This document shows, one piece after another, positions 50,910-61,316 of a stretch of 64,000 nucleotides of DNA. This stretch comes from Conchocele bisecta. Lineage: Eukaryota > Mollusca > Bivalvia > Lucinida > Thyasiridae. The stretch spans positions 21,379,505 through 21,443,504 of the forward strand of contig CM055274.1 of assembly GCA_029237695.1 (NCBI GenBank). Direction: 5' to 3'. Each line of letters opens with the position of its first letter. Position 1 is the stretch's first letter. The notes beneath the pieces are model-generated. The model had not been told where the DNA came from, made no database searches, and saw only the letters and a program-made list of their open reading frames with translations. A program made the position numbers and the translations under genes.

Positions 50910-51212
50910 GTAGCCTATTTCACCAAGATTGCTATAAAGCATACTTATCTTGCTAAGTATACTTTGAGGGAGAAATTTTCAATTTAAGGGTAAATTTATT
51001 TATTTTTATTATTCTGAATTTATTACATTATCACAGCCATTTTGGCTGTGATAATGTAATAAATTCAGTATAATAATTCTGTATACTTTTAATCATCAAA
51101 TATATACAGTCGTATATCAAATAATGCATTTCGGGAAAAATAAATGATTACTCCCTCAAAGTATACTTTGCTATAGATAAGTATGCTTAGAAATGTTGGT
51201 GAAATCGGCTAC
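50910..51212. mobile_element. MITE family A (copy A10)
   Basis: GTAGCCTATTTCACCAAGAT ... ATGTTGGTGAAATCGGCTAC with the central hairpin ACAGCCATTTTGGCTGT. Confidence 0.88.
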
Positions 51213-51214
51213 AG

Positions 51215-51490
51215 ACAGCAAAAAGTCAAATCCTTGGTTCCAAGTATATGTTTTCTGAAATAATAACTGTAGTTAACCTAAATTTTCGTTAACTCAAAGT
51301 GTTTTCCTCAGTCACCTGGGCTTTGCGTAAACGAGTGTTAACTGTATAATGTGGGTTCTACAATAGTTAAGGCCATTTATTATCATTGTATTATGTGCAT
51401 TAAATCAGTATGAATAAAAGTATGTTGGAATAAAGGCACAGAATGATTGGACAGCAAACTGTAGTTTTGAATATAAGTCATATTACCATG
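51215..51490. other. Sequence without a recognised feature
   Basis: AT-rich and noncoding; nothing supported. Confidence 0.4.
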
Positions 51491-51491
51491 A

Positions 51492-52395
51492 TTAAAGGTT
51501 CATGCCCACTCAGTAGGCACAAAATGTTCTTCATAGGAATTAAATAAGTGTATAATTGTGACACTATTCCACCAGTTCTAAAAATTATGAGTGCCTGCTA
51601 TACCGATATAATCGTTTAGTAATATAAGGTTTGATCATGTCCAGCCGCATGCAAACGTTTGCTGTGGCCCGAGGGAACTGTTTGAACCCAAGGCCGCAGG
51701 CCGCGGGTTCAAACAGTTGCCTCGGGCCACAGCAAACGTTTGCACGCGGCTGGACATGATGAAACTTTATTGTTACATTTCCAACAAAAAACTGATGTAA
51801 TTTGAACATTATATTCAGTATTTTCAGTACTTTTATAAATCGTCCCATTCATGTAGATAATTTTCGGTATTCATATTCCTGAACGTCATGAAGTAGTGAC
51901 GTCATGAAGGCACTTCCATTACGCGCGGCCCCGGAATGAGCATTGACTAAAGCCATATGCAAACGGCACGCGCTATATGTTTGCACATATGTGCAAACAA
52001 CGGAAACCATGTAACAATATTTATTTACTGATAGTGACTCACGGTGGTATCAGGCTGTTTTCATATGCAAATGAAGCATGTTTTTTTTCTTCAAATTTTA
52101 TACTAATTAAATGTCACCTGAAAAAATAATGTTTTTGACAGTTTATAAAGTATGATCAATGCACATCAGAAAATAAATACGGAGAATAAATAGTATGTCC
52201 GTTAACATTTTAAGGAAACACGGTTATCGCCCCTGATATCAGTGTGGAAATTTACGTCTGACATAAAATGTATAATAATGCCAATCAATACATGGGGTAA
52301 TGGTGAATAAATGTGTATTTTGCCAGAAAATGTCTCGGATGATGTCTGTGATATAATGAAAATTTTGTGCCTAGTGAGTGGGCATGTACCTTTAA
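51492..52395. mobile_element. MITE family N (copy N1) with a ~390-bp nested insertion
   Basis: Ends TTAAAGGTTCATGCCCACTC and GAGTGGGCATGTACCTTTAA. Relative to N2 it is interrupted between TAGTAATAT and TTATTTACTG (about 51630-52018), with AATAT on both sides. The insert holds a 120-bp palindrome at about 51637-51757 (CATGTCCAGCCGCATGCAAA and complement, flanked by GAT). Confidence 0.82.
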
Positions 52396-52487
52396 GCATT
52401 TGTGGGTGAACAAAATGTTTGTATAGCCATTTCCAGGCTTTGGCATTTGGAATTGTTCCCACCCCTGGTTTGTACATGCTCAGAGCT

Positions 52488-52840
52488 CCAGATAACCAGA
52501 TAAGCTGCGTATTTGCGTAAATACCCAATTAAAATTGCCGAAATACCCAATTGAAATCCGAAGTAGCGAGTATCAAAAAGCAATAACAATTTTGTGGTAC
52601 CTTTATCATGCTGCAGAAAGCAATAAACCGACCACAAATATAGCATATTTTTCTTATTTTCCATGAAAACACATCTTGGTATTTCATTAGAATTGTCTCC
52701 AAGGAGACAATTCTAATGAAATACCAAGATATGTTTTCATTTCAAAGCAAACTAATTCAATAATTGCTGTCTGTTGATGTGTAAACATTAGTGCGAGTGA
52801 AAATACTCAATTACTAATTCCTTATCTGGAGCCCATGCTG
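52488..52840. mobile_element. hAT-like MITE family I (copy I5)
   Basis: CAGAGCTCCAGATAACCAG...; perfect hairpin TCTCCAAGGAGACAATTC; right end CTTATCTGGAGCCCATGCT. ATGCT also precedes the left end. Confidence 0.85.
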
Positions 52841-52960
52841 TTGTTTTTTTGTCTAAAGAGTTGAAAGGGTTAAATGAGTAGGATACCTTGCAACGTTTGC
52901 AACGATTGATGATTTTGATCCTCTTGCACTCGGTAGAATTAGACTATACGTGTGTATAAT

Positions 52961-53298
52961 CAGAGCTCCAGATAAGGTGTGTATTGGCGTATTTTATACA
53001 ATTATTTTAGCTGAATACGCACTGATTATCAAAAGTGGGAGTACAAAATACGCACCCCAATGTGAAATTGAGTAGTGAAAATACTGTCATAAAATTCACT
53101 TAGTTGAGCTGCAAAAAGCTTTTTGCAGCTCAAATAAGTGAATGTTTAAATTTGTTATATTTTTTTTTATCATTTGTTCCCTATTTAGTAATGAAGAAAA
53201 TCAAGAACCCCTTTGTAAAAGTAAAATACGCAATGATTTTGAAATCCGGTGTTACTGATATAGTACGCTTTAGACACAAAGCAGCTTATCTGGAGCTC
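52961..53298. mobile_element. hAT-like MITE family J (copy J1) with TGTATAAT target duplication
   Basis: CAGAGCTCCAGATAAGGTGT ... GCAGCTTATCTGGAGCTC, flanked by TGTATAAT on both sides (52953-52960, 53299-53306). Inner hairpin TGAGCTGCAAAAAGCTTTTTGCAGCTCA. Same ends as family I but a different interior. Confidence 0.88.
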
Positions 53299-53329
53299 TG
53301 TATAATATGCAGTGTGTTTCATATTTTTC

Positions 53330-53846
53330 TGTCGACAAACTTTTGGCTATGAAACACATTCAATCTACGGTAAACAATATTTAAATGTGAGTGCTTTTTC
53401 ATCAATAACAACAAAAGTAACCCTCCTTCGAAAAAATATTTGATGATATTCCATCAAATATTGATTGTATTGCGAACAAAGAAATTCCTGTGGGAATTTA
53501 ACATGGGGGCTAACAATATTTTTACAATAATTTTTGAATTTGTGGATTAAAAATCTAACTTGTTTTGTAAGTTACATCAGTTCCAAGCTAGCCAGGGTGC
53601 AGTCAATTTCCATTTTTTCCAACATTTTGTTTGTCGACCCCTCTGTAGACCCCAACCTTCTTTTTGTTACATCTTAAATTCCAATATAGTAAAAACGTTT
53701 TTCGCAATAAAATCGATATTTGGTGGAATGTCATGAAAAACATTTGTTTGGGGAGGGTGACTTTGTTATTGATAAAAAAGTACACATACTTACATTCAAA
53801 TATTTTTTAGATTTAATGTTTTTAATGGCCAAAAGTTTGTCGGCAA
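53330..53846. mobile_element. Diverged relative of MITE family B
   Basis: Inverted arms GTCGACAAACTTTTGGC and GCCAAAAGTTTGTCGGC. The core (TCAAATATTGATTGTATTGC, GGAATTTAACATGGGGGC, AATAAAATCGATATTTGG) matches the family B interior although the ends differ. Confidence 0.7.
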
Positions 53847-53885
53847 CAAAATGTGGACTAGAAAAAGTGCCCTTTGACATGTTTG

Positions 53886-54128
53886 AGGGAGTAATTTTAT
53901 ATTTGTACTGATTATTTTTATTTCAAATAAAAACAGATATTTCATATAAAACAAATGCCTGTATATATTTATGATTACAATTATGTAACACATGTATAGT
54001 GTATTTCTTACTTTGTCACAGCCATTGTGTCATTTAAAAACAATAATTTTATTAAATAAAAGGACATGTATTTATGCATAAATTGAAAAATGGCTCCCTC
54101 AATACACTTCTGCTAGATTAGTGCAATC
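53886..54128. mobile_element. MITE family A (copy A11), highly decayed
   Basis: GAGGGAGTAATTTTATAT, TTTCATATAAAACAAATGCC, ACTTTGTCACAGCC and TGGCTCCCTCAATACACTTC follow family A order with many changes. Confidence 0.5.
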
Positions 54129-54213
54129 AGGGATACCTCACAGGCAATTAATCGTTACTACGCTGAATTCAATGTTGTCGTCTGCTGGAAATGTTTCATT
54201 TTCAATATTTATT

Positions 54214-54292
54214 AACAAAAACCTGTTCTGACAGCACATGAGAATCGTCTCCACTGGAGACGATTCTCATGTGCTGTCAAAACAGGTTTTTT
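54214..54292. mobile_element. 79-bp palindrome
   Basis: AACCTGTTCTGACAGCACAT, GAGAATCGTCTCCACTGGAG, then the complement ending AAAACAGGTTTTT. Confidence 0.65.
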
Positions 54293-54385
54293 GTTGTGAA
54301 TTAAAGCAAAAATGAAAAACAGCAGACGGCAAACAGTGAAGGAAGCTCCGTCCATCAGGATTCGGCTTGCTTTGGTATTGCTATA

Positions 54386-54637
54386 TAATTCCAGCACAAA
54401 AATATTTACACAATTCCCTGTAACACTCTGTCCAAAATTTATATCCCAGTAAACTCCCACGTCAAACTACTTTCTACAGGTGCGCTGTCAGTGCTGTCAA
54501 TGTAAACACATTTTCTTGATGAATTTATTTCAAATGCTGGAATTATAAGGAATGAATGGCATTTTTGTGGAATTTATCGGGGATATAAACTTGGAAAAGT
54601 CGCGGGAATACTGGACGAGGCCTTCCGGCGACCCCTA
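54386..54637. mobile_element. MITE family H (copy H5)
   Basis: TTCCAGCACAAAAATATTTA ... GGAATGAATGGCATTTTTGT, CTTGGAAAAGTCGCGGGAAT ACTGGACGAGGCCTT. The terminal hairpin arm is missing. Confidence 0.75.
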
Positions 54638-54800
54638 CAATTTGGCCAGGTGTTTACACATAGATAAAATAAGAACTATATTTCATAAAATGAAAATTTC
54701 TCTGCTAAAATAAATAAAATTTTGCATAATATATCGATATCTAGAAGCCATGATTTGCGTTCTTTATCAAAAAAAAATTCAAGGTGGGGGGCATGCCCCT

Positions 54801-54824
54801 CCACCCCCCCCCCCCCCCCCACCA

Positions 54825-54855
<31 letters not shown>

Positions 54856-54860
54856 ACCCC
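54801..54860. repeat. Long poly-C tract
   Basis: About 50 C residues interrupted once by ACCA. A second C run is at 57571-57587. Homopolymers of this size are prone to sequencing error. Confidence 0.9.
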
Positions 54861-54919
54861 CCGACTAGATAATTCGCTGCTATCGCCGCTCAATGCGCAC
54901 CCCCCTCAGCAAGATCCTG

Positions 54920-55222
54920 GTTACGCGCCTGCCTGGCCTGGCTCTCCGGTACATTTTTGGCTTCCTTGTTATTTGAGAGTCAAATCCGGTTATACCCATT
55001 ATAAAAGTACCTATAGTAAGATTAGTATAATCATTATGTTTTAGGGAGTGGTGCTAAGTGACTAAGTGATGAGAACCTGGCACCAGTTCAGGTTATTCCA
55101 ATTTCAGGGCTGAATATATAATCTTTTCTGTAAATATTCTGTTCTGCTTTGGAGATTTTCCCCCAATCACAACACGTGAAATTTGATCCCGTTCGCCCGG
55201 GCTGTTGAAAGGCCGCTAAACA
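54920..55222 (+). repeat. Dispersed repeat R
   Basis: TGGCTCTCCGGTACATTTTT, GAGAACCTGGCACCAGTTCA, ATTTCAGGGCTGAATATATA, GGCCGCTAAAC. Confidence 0.65.
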
Positions 55223-55387
55223 TGATAAAATAAATAAATATAAAGTTATGCTGGTGTATAATGGTGCCAGCTTAATCAAAATGTTTGCCTGTCACACAGG
55301 AATTCAGGTTAGTGTCGGCTCAACCAGAAGGTTCAAATGAGTGGTCATAACAATAATGTTGCCGAGAAATACAGCACAAACACAGAT

Positions 55388-55780
55388 CCGTACTCCAGAT
55401 AAGCTGTGTATTTGCTTAAATACGCAATTAAAATTGCCAAAACCCAATTGAAATCAGAAGTAGCGAGTATCAAAAAGCAATGCAAATTTTATGGTACCTT
55501 TTTCATGCTGCAGAAAACAGACCACAAATATAGCATATTTCTCTTATTTTCTAAGAAAACACATCTTGGTATTTCATTAGAATTGTCTCCAAGGAGACAA
55601 TTCTAATGAAATTCCAAGACTTGTTTTCATTTCGAAGCAAACTATTCAACAATTGCTGTCTGTTGATGTGTAAACTAGTGTGATTTTATTTTGCCCAATT
55701 AAAATTTTGAAATACCCAATTGCTTCAGAAATGATGGAGTGACAATACCCAATTACTAATTCCTTATCTGGAGCCCTGAC
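55388..55780. mobile_element. hAT-like MITE family I (copy I6)
   Basis: Left end eroded (GTACTCCAGATAAGCTG), hairpin TCTCCAAGGAGACAATTC, right end CTTATCTGGAGCCCTG. ACAGAT flanks both ends. Confidence 0.85.
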
Positions 55781-56014
55781 AGATAAATAAATGAAGAGGA
55801 AGAAGTGAGATAAGTCCATATGCCCCCTTTTCCACAGACCCTTCATCTATTGTTTGAACCAGATTAGCTAATTGGAATCCATATCTGTGTACTTGCAAGT
55901 AATGTTTTATGGCATTCATGTGTAACAGCTTTGTTGACATTAATTCTTAGATAATGCTTTGTTCATGACAACATTGGATTAAGAGATTCTTGCCAGTTGG
56001 ATCACAGACGTTAA

Positions 56015-56525
56015 TTAAAGGTACACGCCCACTCAGTAGGCACAAAATGTTCTTTATAGGAATTAAATAAGTGTATAATTGTGTCACTATTCCACCAGTT
56101 CTAAAAATTGCGAGTGCCCTCTATACAGATGTAATCATTTAGTAATATTTATTTTACTGATAGTGACGTGCGGCAGTATCAGGCTATTTTCATATGCAAA
56201 TGAGGCATGATATTTTTTAATTATTTATACTAATTAAAGGCGTCGCCTGAAAAAAAATAAAATATTTTCGACGGATTATAAAGTTGGTCATTGCACATCA
56301 AAAAATAAATACGAAGAATAAATATTAATGTCCGTTGTAAAGGAAACACAGTTATCGCCCCTGTGGAAATTTACGTCTGATATAAAATGTATAATAATTC
56401 CAATAATAATATTAAATCAATACGTGGGGTAATGGTGCATGAATTTTATTTTGCCGTAAAATGTCTTTGATGATGTCTTTGATGTAAAGAACAGTTGGTG
56501 CCTGCTGAGTGGGCATGTACCTTTA
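56015..56525. mobile_element. MITE family N (copy N2), uninterrupted
   Basis: TTAAAGGTACACGCCCACTC ... GAGTGGGCATGTACCTTTAA, 511 bp. It serves as the reference for the insertion in N1. No obvious coding frame. Confidence 0.85.
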
Positions 56526-56972
56526 ACCCTTTCAACACCAAGTAACTTAATAGGATGTTCCATGCCAATGTTTCAGACTATTCCATTTATAAAAAGGGGA
56601 TATTTTTTGTTCTCAAAAATATGACAATTACTTTCAAACAGTGCAGATCCTGATGAGACGGCTCGTTACGAGCCGGCTCATCTGGATCTGCACTGTTTGC
56701 ATATAGCGGGCTTTCGGGTTCAAAGGGTTAACAGTATTAACCCTTTCAAAAATCAACTTAATAGGATGTTCCATGCCAATGTTTCACGCTATTTCATTAA
56801 TTTTGTTCATTCAAATTATCCCATTCTTCTAAAAGGGTAATCTGTACGACGTTTAAAATTATTAACAAACAGTGGAGATCCTGATGAGACGGCTCGTTAC
56901 GAGCCGGCTCATCTGGATCTGCACTGTTTGCAAACATTGTCTCTATAGAGGTCTGTGGTGTTGAAAGGGTTA
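56523..56972. mobile_element. Two adjacent family P palindromic MITEs
   Basis: P1 56523-56735 and P2 56738-56972 each start TTAACCCTTTCAA and end TTGAA/TTCAAAGGGTTAA. Each carries the same hairpin GATGAGACGGCTCGTTACGA / GCCGGCTCATCTGGATC and TTAATAGGATGTTCCATGCC. Confidence 0.85.
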
Positions 56973-57100
56973 ATACTGAGCGTAAATCCTTGGTTAGATC
57001 TGCAATAATGCACGTACGAAGCCCGTTATGAATTTTAGGATGTTATATTATGTATACATGTACATGTATACCGAGAGGTAAAAGTATATTTAGGATATTC

Positions 57101-57244
57101 ATATTTTTGCAACGAATATGACATACCGTATGTTCATCGAGTGGTGTGAAATGTCCACGAGTGAAATATGGACATTCTCGTGAAATATGGACATTTCACA
57201 CCATTTGATGAACATGTCATATTCGTTGCAAAAATATGAATATT
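57101..57244. mobile_element. 144-bp palindrome
   Basis: CATATTTTTGCAACGAATAT, GTTCATCGAGTGGTGTGAAA, then complement with a short GAATATGGACATTCTC-type loop. Confidence 0.75.
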
Positions 57245-58036
57245 CTATTTATTATAGACCGCTCCATGGAAATTAGCATTTTTTAGACTATACGGTAATG
57301 AATTGGTATGTGCAGCCTATTTGCAGCCTATTTGCCTGTTTTCTTTCAGGTTCGCGTTATGAATATATAGCGGAAGTAGTCGTATTTTCACCGGAAGTTG
57401 TTTATTTCATCAATGAGAACATGTGACTTATTTACATCGTATAACTATGTATTTCATGGGTAGGTATGTAATAAAATATGTTCATATGTCCGTCTAGGTA
57501 ACATTTTAGCTATATCAGAGTGACTTGAAACCTTGCATGTTTAGTATCATCATTCAAATACTCATTTGACCCCCCCCCCCCCCCCCCACCCCGCCCCTAA
57601 CGTGCCCTTGACATCGTCAGTACTAATATACGTTGAAATTTGTGCAATTTTTTTCTAGTACATACAGTATATTGAACAATTCGGCAAAAACCACTGGTTT
57701 TTGCAGAATTGTTCAACATACCGTATTAATGCGGAAAGCTTACATTCAGTAGTCATCACCCTGCTTGGCTGTTCGTCTATCTGTGTGCGTTAACGGTTTT
57801 GGTTGCATACTCAGTATCTCTTACTGTAAAGTCGGAGTTGGGTCCTAAGGAACCGGATTGGCTTGAAACGTCATATACTTATTTATTATCATCTATATTT
57901 TCATGTTTAGCCATCCAAGTCCTCATGCTCAAGATCTAAGTCAAATGACTTAGAAATCGGCGCTACAGGTGTTTTTATTTAGGGGTCATCTATCAGTGTT
58001 ACAGAGGTGTTGTTGTTGTCGGTTTTGATGACAGTC

Positions 58037-58207
58037 TGGGCCCGGTTGTTCAAAACATCCGTTAGCTTAACGGACTGTTAAATCCTTAACTGAATGGTTA
58101 AAATCTCTGTTTAACAGAGATTTTAACCATTCAGTTAAGGATTTAACAGTCCGTTAAGGATTTAACAGTCCGTTAAGCTAACGGATGTTTTGAACAACCG
58201 GGCCCTG
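58037..58207. mobile_element. Foldback element with a duplicated right-arm segment
   Basis: GCCCGGTTGTTCAAAACATC to complement GATGTTTTGAACAACCGGGC. TTAAGGATTTAACAGTCCG occurs twice in the right arm and once, as complement, in the left. Confidence 0.88.
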
Positions 58208-58244
58208 TTTATCAAGCAAAACTTTACCAATTCTATTTTAGTGG

Positions 58245-58665
58245 GTGGTTGGTCAGGTGAATGTGGCGGCATAAATTAACGGTAGGGGTTCCTCCTTATA
58301 GGAATCACGATTTGCCTGGTTTGGCCCTCAGGTACGTTTTTATCTTTCGCTCTGTTGTTAACTGGGAGTTGAATTAGGTTATTGCCCATTATAAATGTAG
58401 TAAGATTATTACTGATCCTACTGCTTTTGGGAGGGGGCCCCAAGTGATTCTGGGTGGCGAGGACTTGGCATTAGATCAGGATTAATCGGATTTCAGGGCT
58501 GAATATGTATATTGTAAATATTCAGTTCTGATTTTTGGGATTTTCCCCACATTTTCAAGTACATGTACATGTACTTGTACATATATTGGATTTAGTACTA
58601 AACCCATTGACCCGGCCTTAAATGACCGTATCTGTTGATAGGCCGTTAAACCCCAACAAACAAAC
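58245..58665 (+). repeat. Dispersed repeat R
   Basis: GGGTTCCTCCTTATAGGAAT, GGTTTGGCCCTCAGGTACG, GACTTGGCATTAGATCAGG, TGACCGTATCTGTTGATAGG, CCGTTAAACCCC. Contains (TACATG)n at 58557-58580. Confidence 0.72.
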
Positions 58666-58782
58666 CAATTATATTTGCTCTAGTAGTAAGTATATAAGCA
58701 CAAACTCACTGGTGAACAGTGTAGCCTCAGACAGAATGTGCAGATACGCAGGCGGAAGACTGTGACCTTTCATTAAAAAAAA

Positions 58783-59085
58783 GGCCCATTAAAAGAAAGC
58801 CCATTACTCAACCCACCTGGGGCCCGTTTCACTAAACTTCGTACTGGTAAAATGTTCGTAAGTGCAAATTTAGTATCGCCCGGAAATTTCAATCGATGTA
58901 TTTACATTTATTGAGCATAGGGCTGCATTCTCAATAAATGTAAATCCAATACTTGTTTACAAGAAAACATTTTAGTCGTACGAAGTTTAGTGAAACGGCC
59001 CCCTGGTGTCGTGCATGTACTGTTATGTACCATACCGTACGACACCAGGTGGGTGGGCTAATGGGATTTTAAATGGGCATTTTTT
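58783..59085. mobile_element. Foldback element with MITE C4 nested in one arm
   Basis: Outer arms GCCCATTACTCAACCCACCTGG-like and CCAGGTGGGTGGGCTAATGG; inner palindrome GGTGTCGTGCATGTACTG / CCGTACGACACC. C4 (58819-59003, GGGGCCCGTTTCACTAAACT to complement) sits at the CACCTGG boundary. Confidence 0.8.
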
Positions 59086-59342
59086 ATGTCAAAGGTTCGA
59101 GACTTCCACCTGTATGCGGAGGTGCAGGCTGATCTGGTCCTACCTACACTGGTTGCAATGAAACCTACGTCAATTTTACTATGCATCACATATCGCCACG
59201 TTGTGTTGATAAGCATTGAATCAAGTATTCAAACAAACAAATGAATCCACAGTCGTTGGCAGACATTGATGGGGAAATAAAGACTAAAGCTGCACTTAAT
59301 GTCAGCTGGCAAGTTTATTGGTTCAATTGCAGTCCGAACATA

Positions 59343-59573
59343 AGAGACACGCCATGTGATTTTGGACCTTCTGATATGCGTAATTTCGTGAATTATTTTA
59401 CAAAATTTACAATATTTTCCGTAAATTTTTCAGAGCAGAATATAATTCCGCATGTGCTCTGAAAATTTTGTCAACTTTTGACTTTATTTAAAAATATTGT
59501 AAATTTTGTAAACGTATTTAATGAAATTAGACAGATGTCCGAAGGTACAAAATCACAGGGCGTGTCTCTTAAA
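59343..59573. mobile_element. MITE family L (copy L2)
   Basis: GAGACACGCCATGTGATTTT ... AAAATCACAGGGCGTGTCTC with inner arms AAAATTTACAATATTTTCCG and CAGAGCAGAATATAATTCCG. Confidence 0.85.
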
Positions 59574-59604
59574 TAGATACTTGATCAAAAGGCATCTTAC
59601 ACCA

Positions 59605-60190
59605 ATGTGGACGGGACTGGAGAAATGGAGCTTATATGATTTGCTACCAGTGTAGCTCCTGATCTTGTAGCCGGATAACGATATATATTGTACGGAGCTC
59701 CGTAATAGTTCATGTTGGGAGCATGGCTATTGACTGAAAACGTCGCTGTTCCACAAATTGCAACAGAATGACGTAAGATGATTCTTAATGTTGATGCCAT
59801 ATTTGGTTATTTACATTATTTGGTACTACGAGAAACAGACAATTGTGCTTCTTGACATGTTGAAGTATTCTACTGTTGGGTAAATACGTTCATCTATGCT
59901 TGATGATGAAAATGAAACCGCTCAGGCTTTCAGTTTGTTTGACATTTGTGGCCGTGACTAAGAGAAATGGGGCTTCTGGAATTTCTGACTAGTGTAGCTC
60001 CAGATCAAACAGCACTATGTATGTAGCCTGATAATGAGCTAAATTGCTTTTGAGAAGCATGGCTGGTGTGGAAGTGATGGATCGCCAAACAGTGAAGATC
60101 CTGATCAGCCTGTGCGGATGCACAGGCTGATCTGGATCTACACTGGTCGCAATACCCATAAACCGCATTTCTCCATTCACGACCATATTT
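59605..60190. mobile_element. Repeat K copies (partial and full)
   Basis: 59605-59670 (GACTGGAGAAATGGAGCTTA) and 59950-60190 (GTGACTAAGAGAAATGGGGC, GATCCTGATCAGCCTGTGCG, TCTCCATTCACGACCATAT). Confidence 0.65.
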
Positions 60191-60333
60191 AATCAGTGAA
60201 ACATTAATTTGCAATTGAGTCTCGTGCCATATTCTTTCAGACAGATCAAAAAGCCAATCGCATATTGTAATGACACGAACAAGATTCCGTTTCTTGTCAA
60301 TTAGTAGTTATCAGCCTCTAATGCTATCTGTTT

Positions 60334-60870
60334 AAAGGTGGGTGCCCTCGAATTATATAAAAAATACATATTTATGGAAATTAAGCGGGTACCTAATGAT
60401 GTAGCTATTCCACATGTTTTAACATCGAAAGTGTCCGTTTTTTACACAGTATAAACTAATATTTCAATTTCGTGTCGGTATTGGTGTTCACCAGACTGAG
60501 TGCATACATGTGAAGAAATGGTGATTAGTTTTAATTATTTAAATAAATAATATGTATACACTTAATTACGACTGCTGTCGATATCTTATAAACTATAATT
60601 ATTGTACACCAGAAAATGCATTGTTCGAATAAATATTGATTTCCGTTGAATAAATATAGATTTTTGTTAATATTTTGAGAAAACGCGGTTATCTCCACTG
60701 ACCTCGGAATTATTAAAATATGTCATTCAAATAAGGCAAAATAATGCCAATAAGTGTACGAGGTAATAACAATTAATTGTTATTTGTGTATATTAATGAC
60801 ATATATTATGGTTGAAACAATAGAAGATCAGCCCGACAATACATCCTCATGTGCGGGACGCCATCTTTAA
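60334..60870. mobile_element. Diverged family N element (copy N3)
   Basis: TTTAAAGGTGGGTGCCCTCG, GAGAAAACGCGGTTATCTCC, AAAATAATGCCAATAAGTGT parallel N1 and N2 (GGAAACACGGTTATCGCCCC, AATAATGCCAATCAATAC). Confidence 0.55.
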
Positions 60871-60954
60871 TGTCTATAGGTTAGAGGATACCAAATGGTG
60901 CGAAAATAGTCCGGTATAAAACAATAGTGCGGGTGTTTTGAGGTCACAGACACC

Positions 60955-61310
60955 GTTTGCTTGCAAATCTTGATCCATTATTACCCGGTTTCACTTGAGG
61001 AACATTTTGGGGAGCTTTTAACACCAGTTTTCAGCATATTTTTAGCATTTAAAAGAAAACACTGAACATGTTGGTCACGTGATGTAAACAGAGTTTCCGT
61101 GGGCAAAAAATGTAAACAATATTGGAGGATATGACAAGGTTGGATTTTTCTTAATTAGGAGTAAGTGAACCTATTTTTTAGTTCATGCAGAACCAGTACA
61201 GACTGGCTGCAGGTCATGTACAAGTGGGTCCCACAGCATCCATACAAATAGTGAAAGTAGGAGAGACTGGCCTTATTGGATGGCATTCGGTTAAATTATA
61301 TAGTAAAACT
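60955..61310. repeat. Dispersed repeat Q without the minisatellite (ancestral-like copy)
   Basis: TTTGCTTGCAAATCTTGATC, ACCCGGTTTCACTTGAGG, TAAACAGAGTTTCCGTGGGC, ATGCAGAACCAGTACAGACT, TAGTAAAACTAT. It holds a single GATCCATTATTACCCGGTTT + CACTT unit where the copy at 18905 has ~105. Confidence 0.82.
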
Positions 61311-61316
61311 ATCCGG

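Noticed and set aside
54784..55044. Proline-rich frame
   Set aside because: Created by the poly-C tract.
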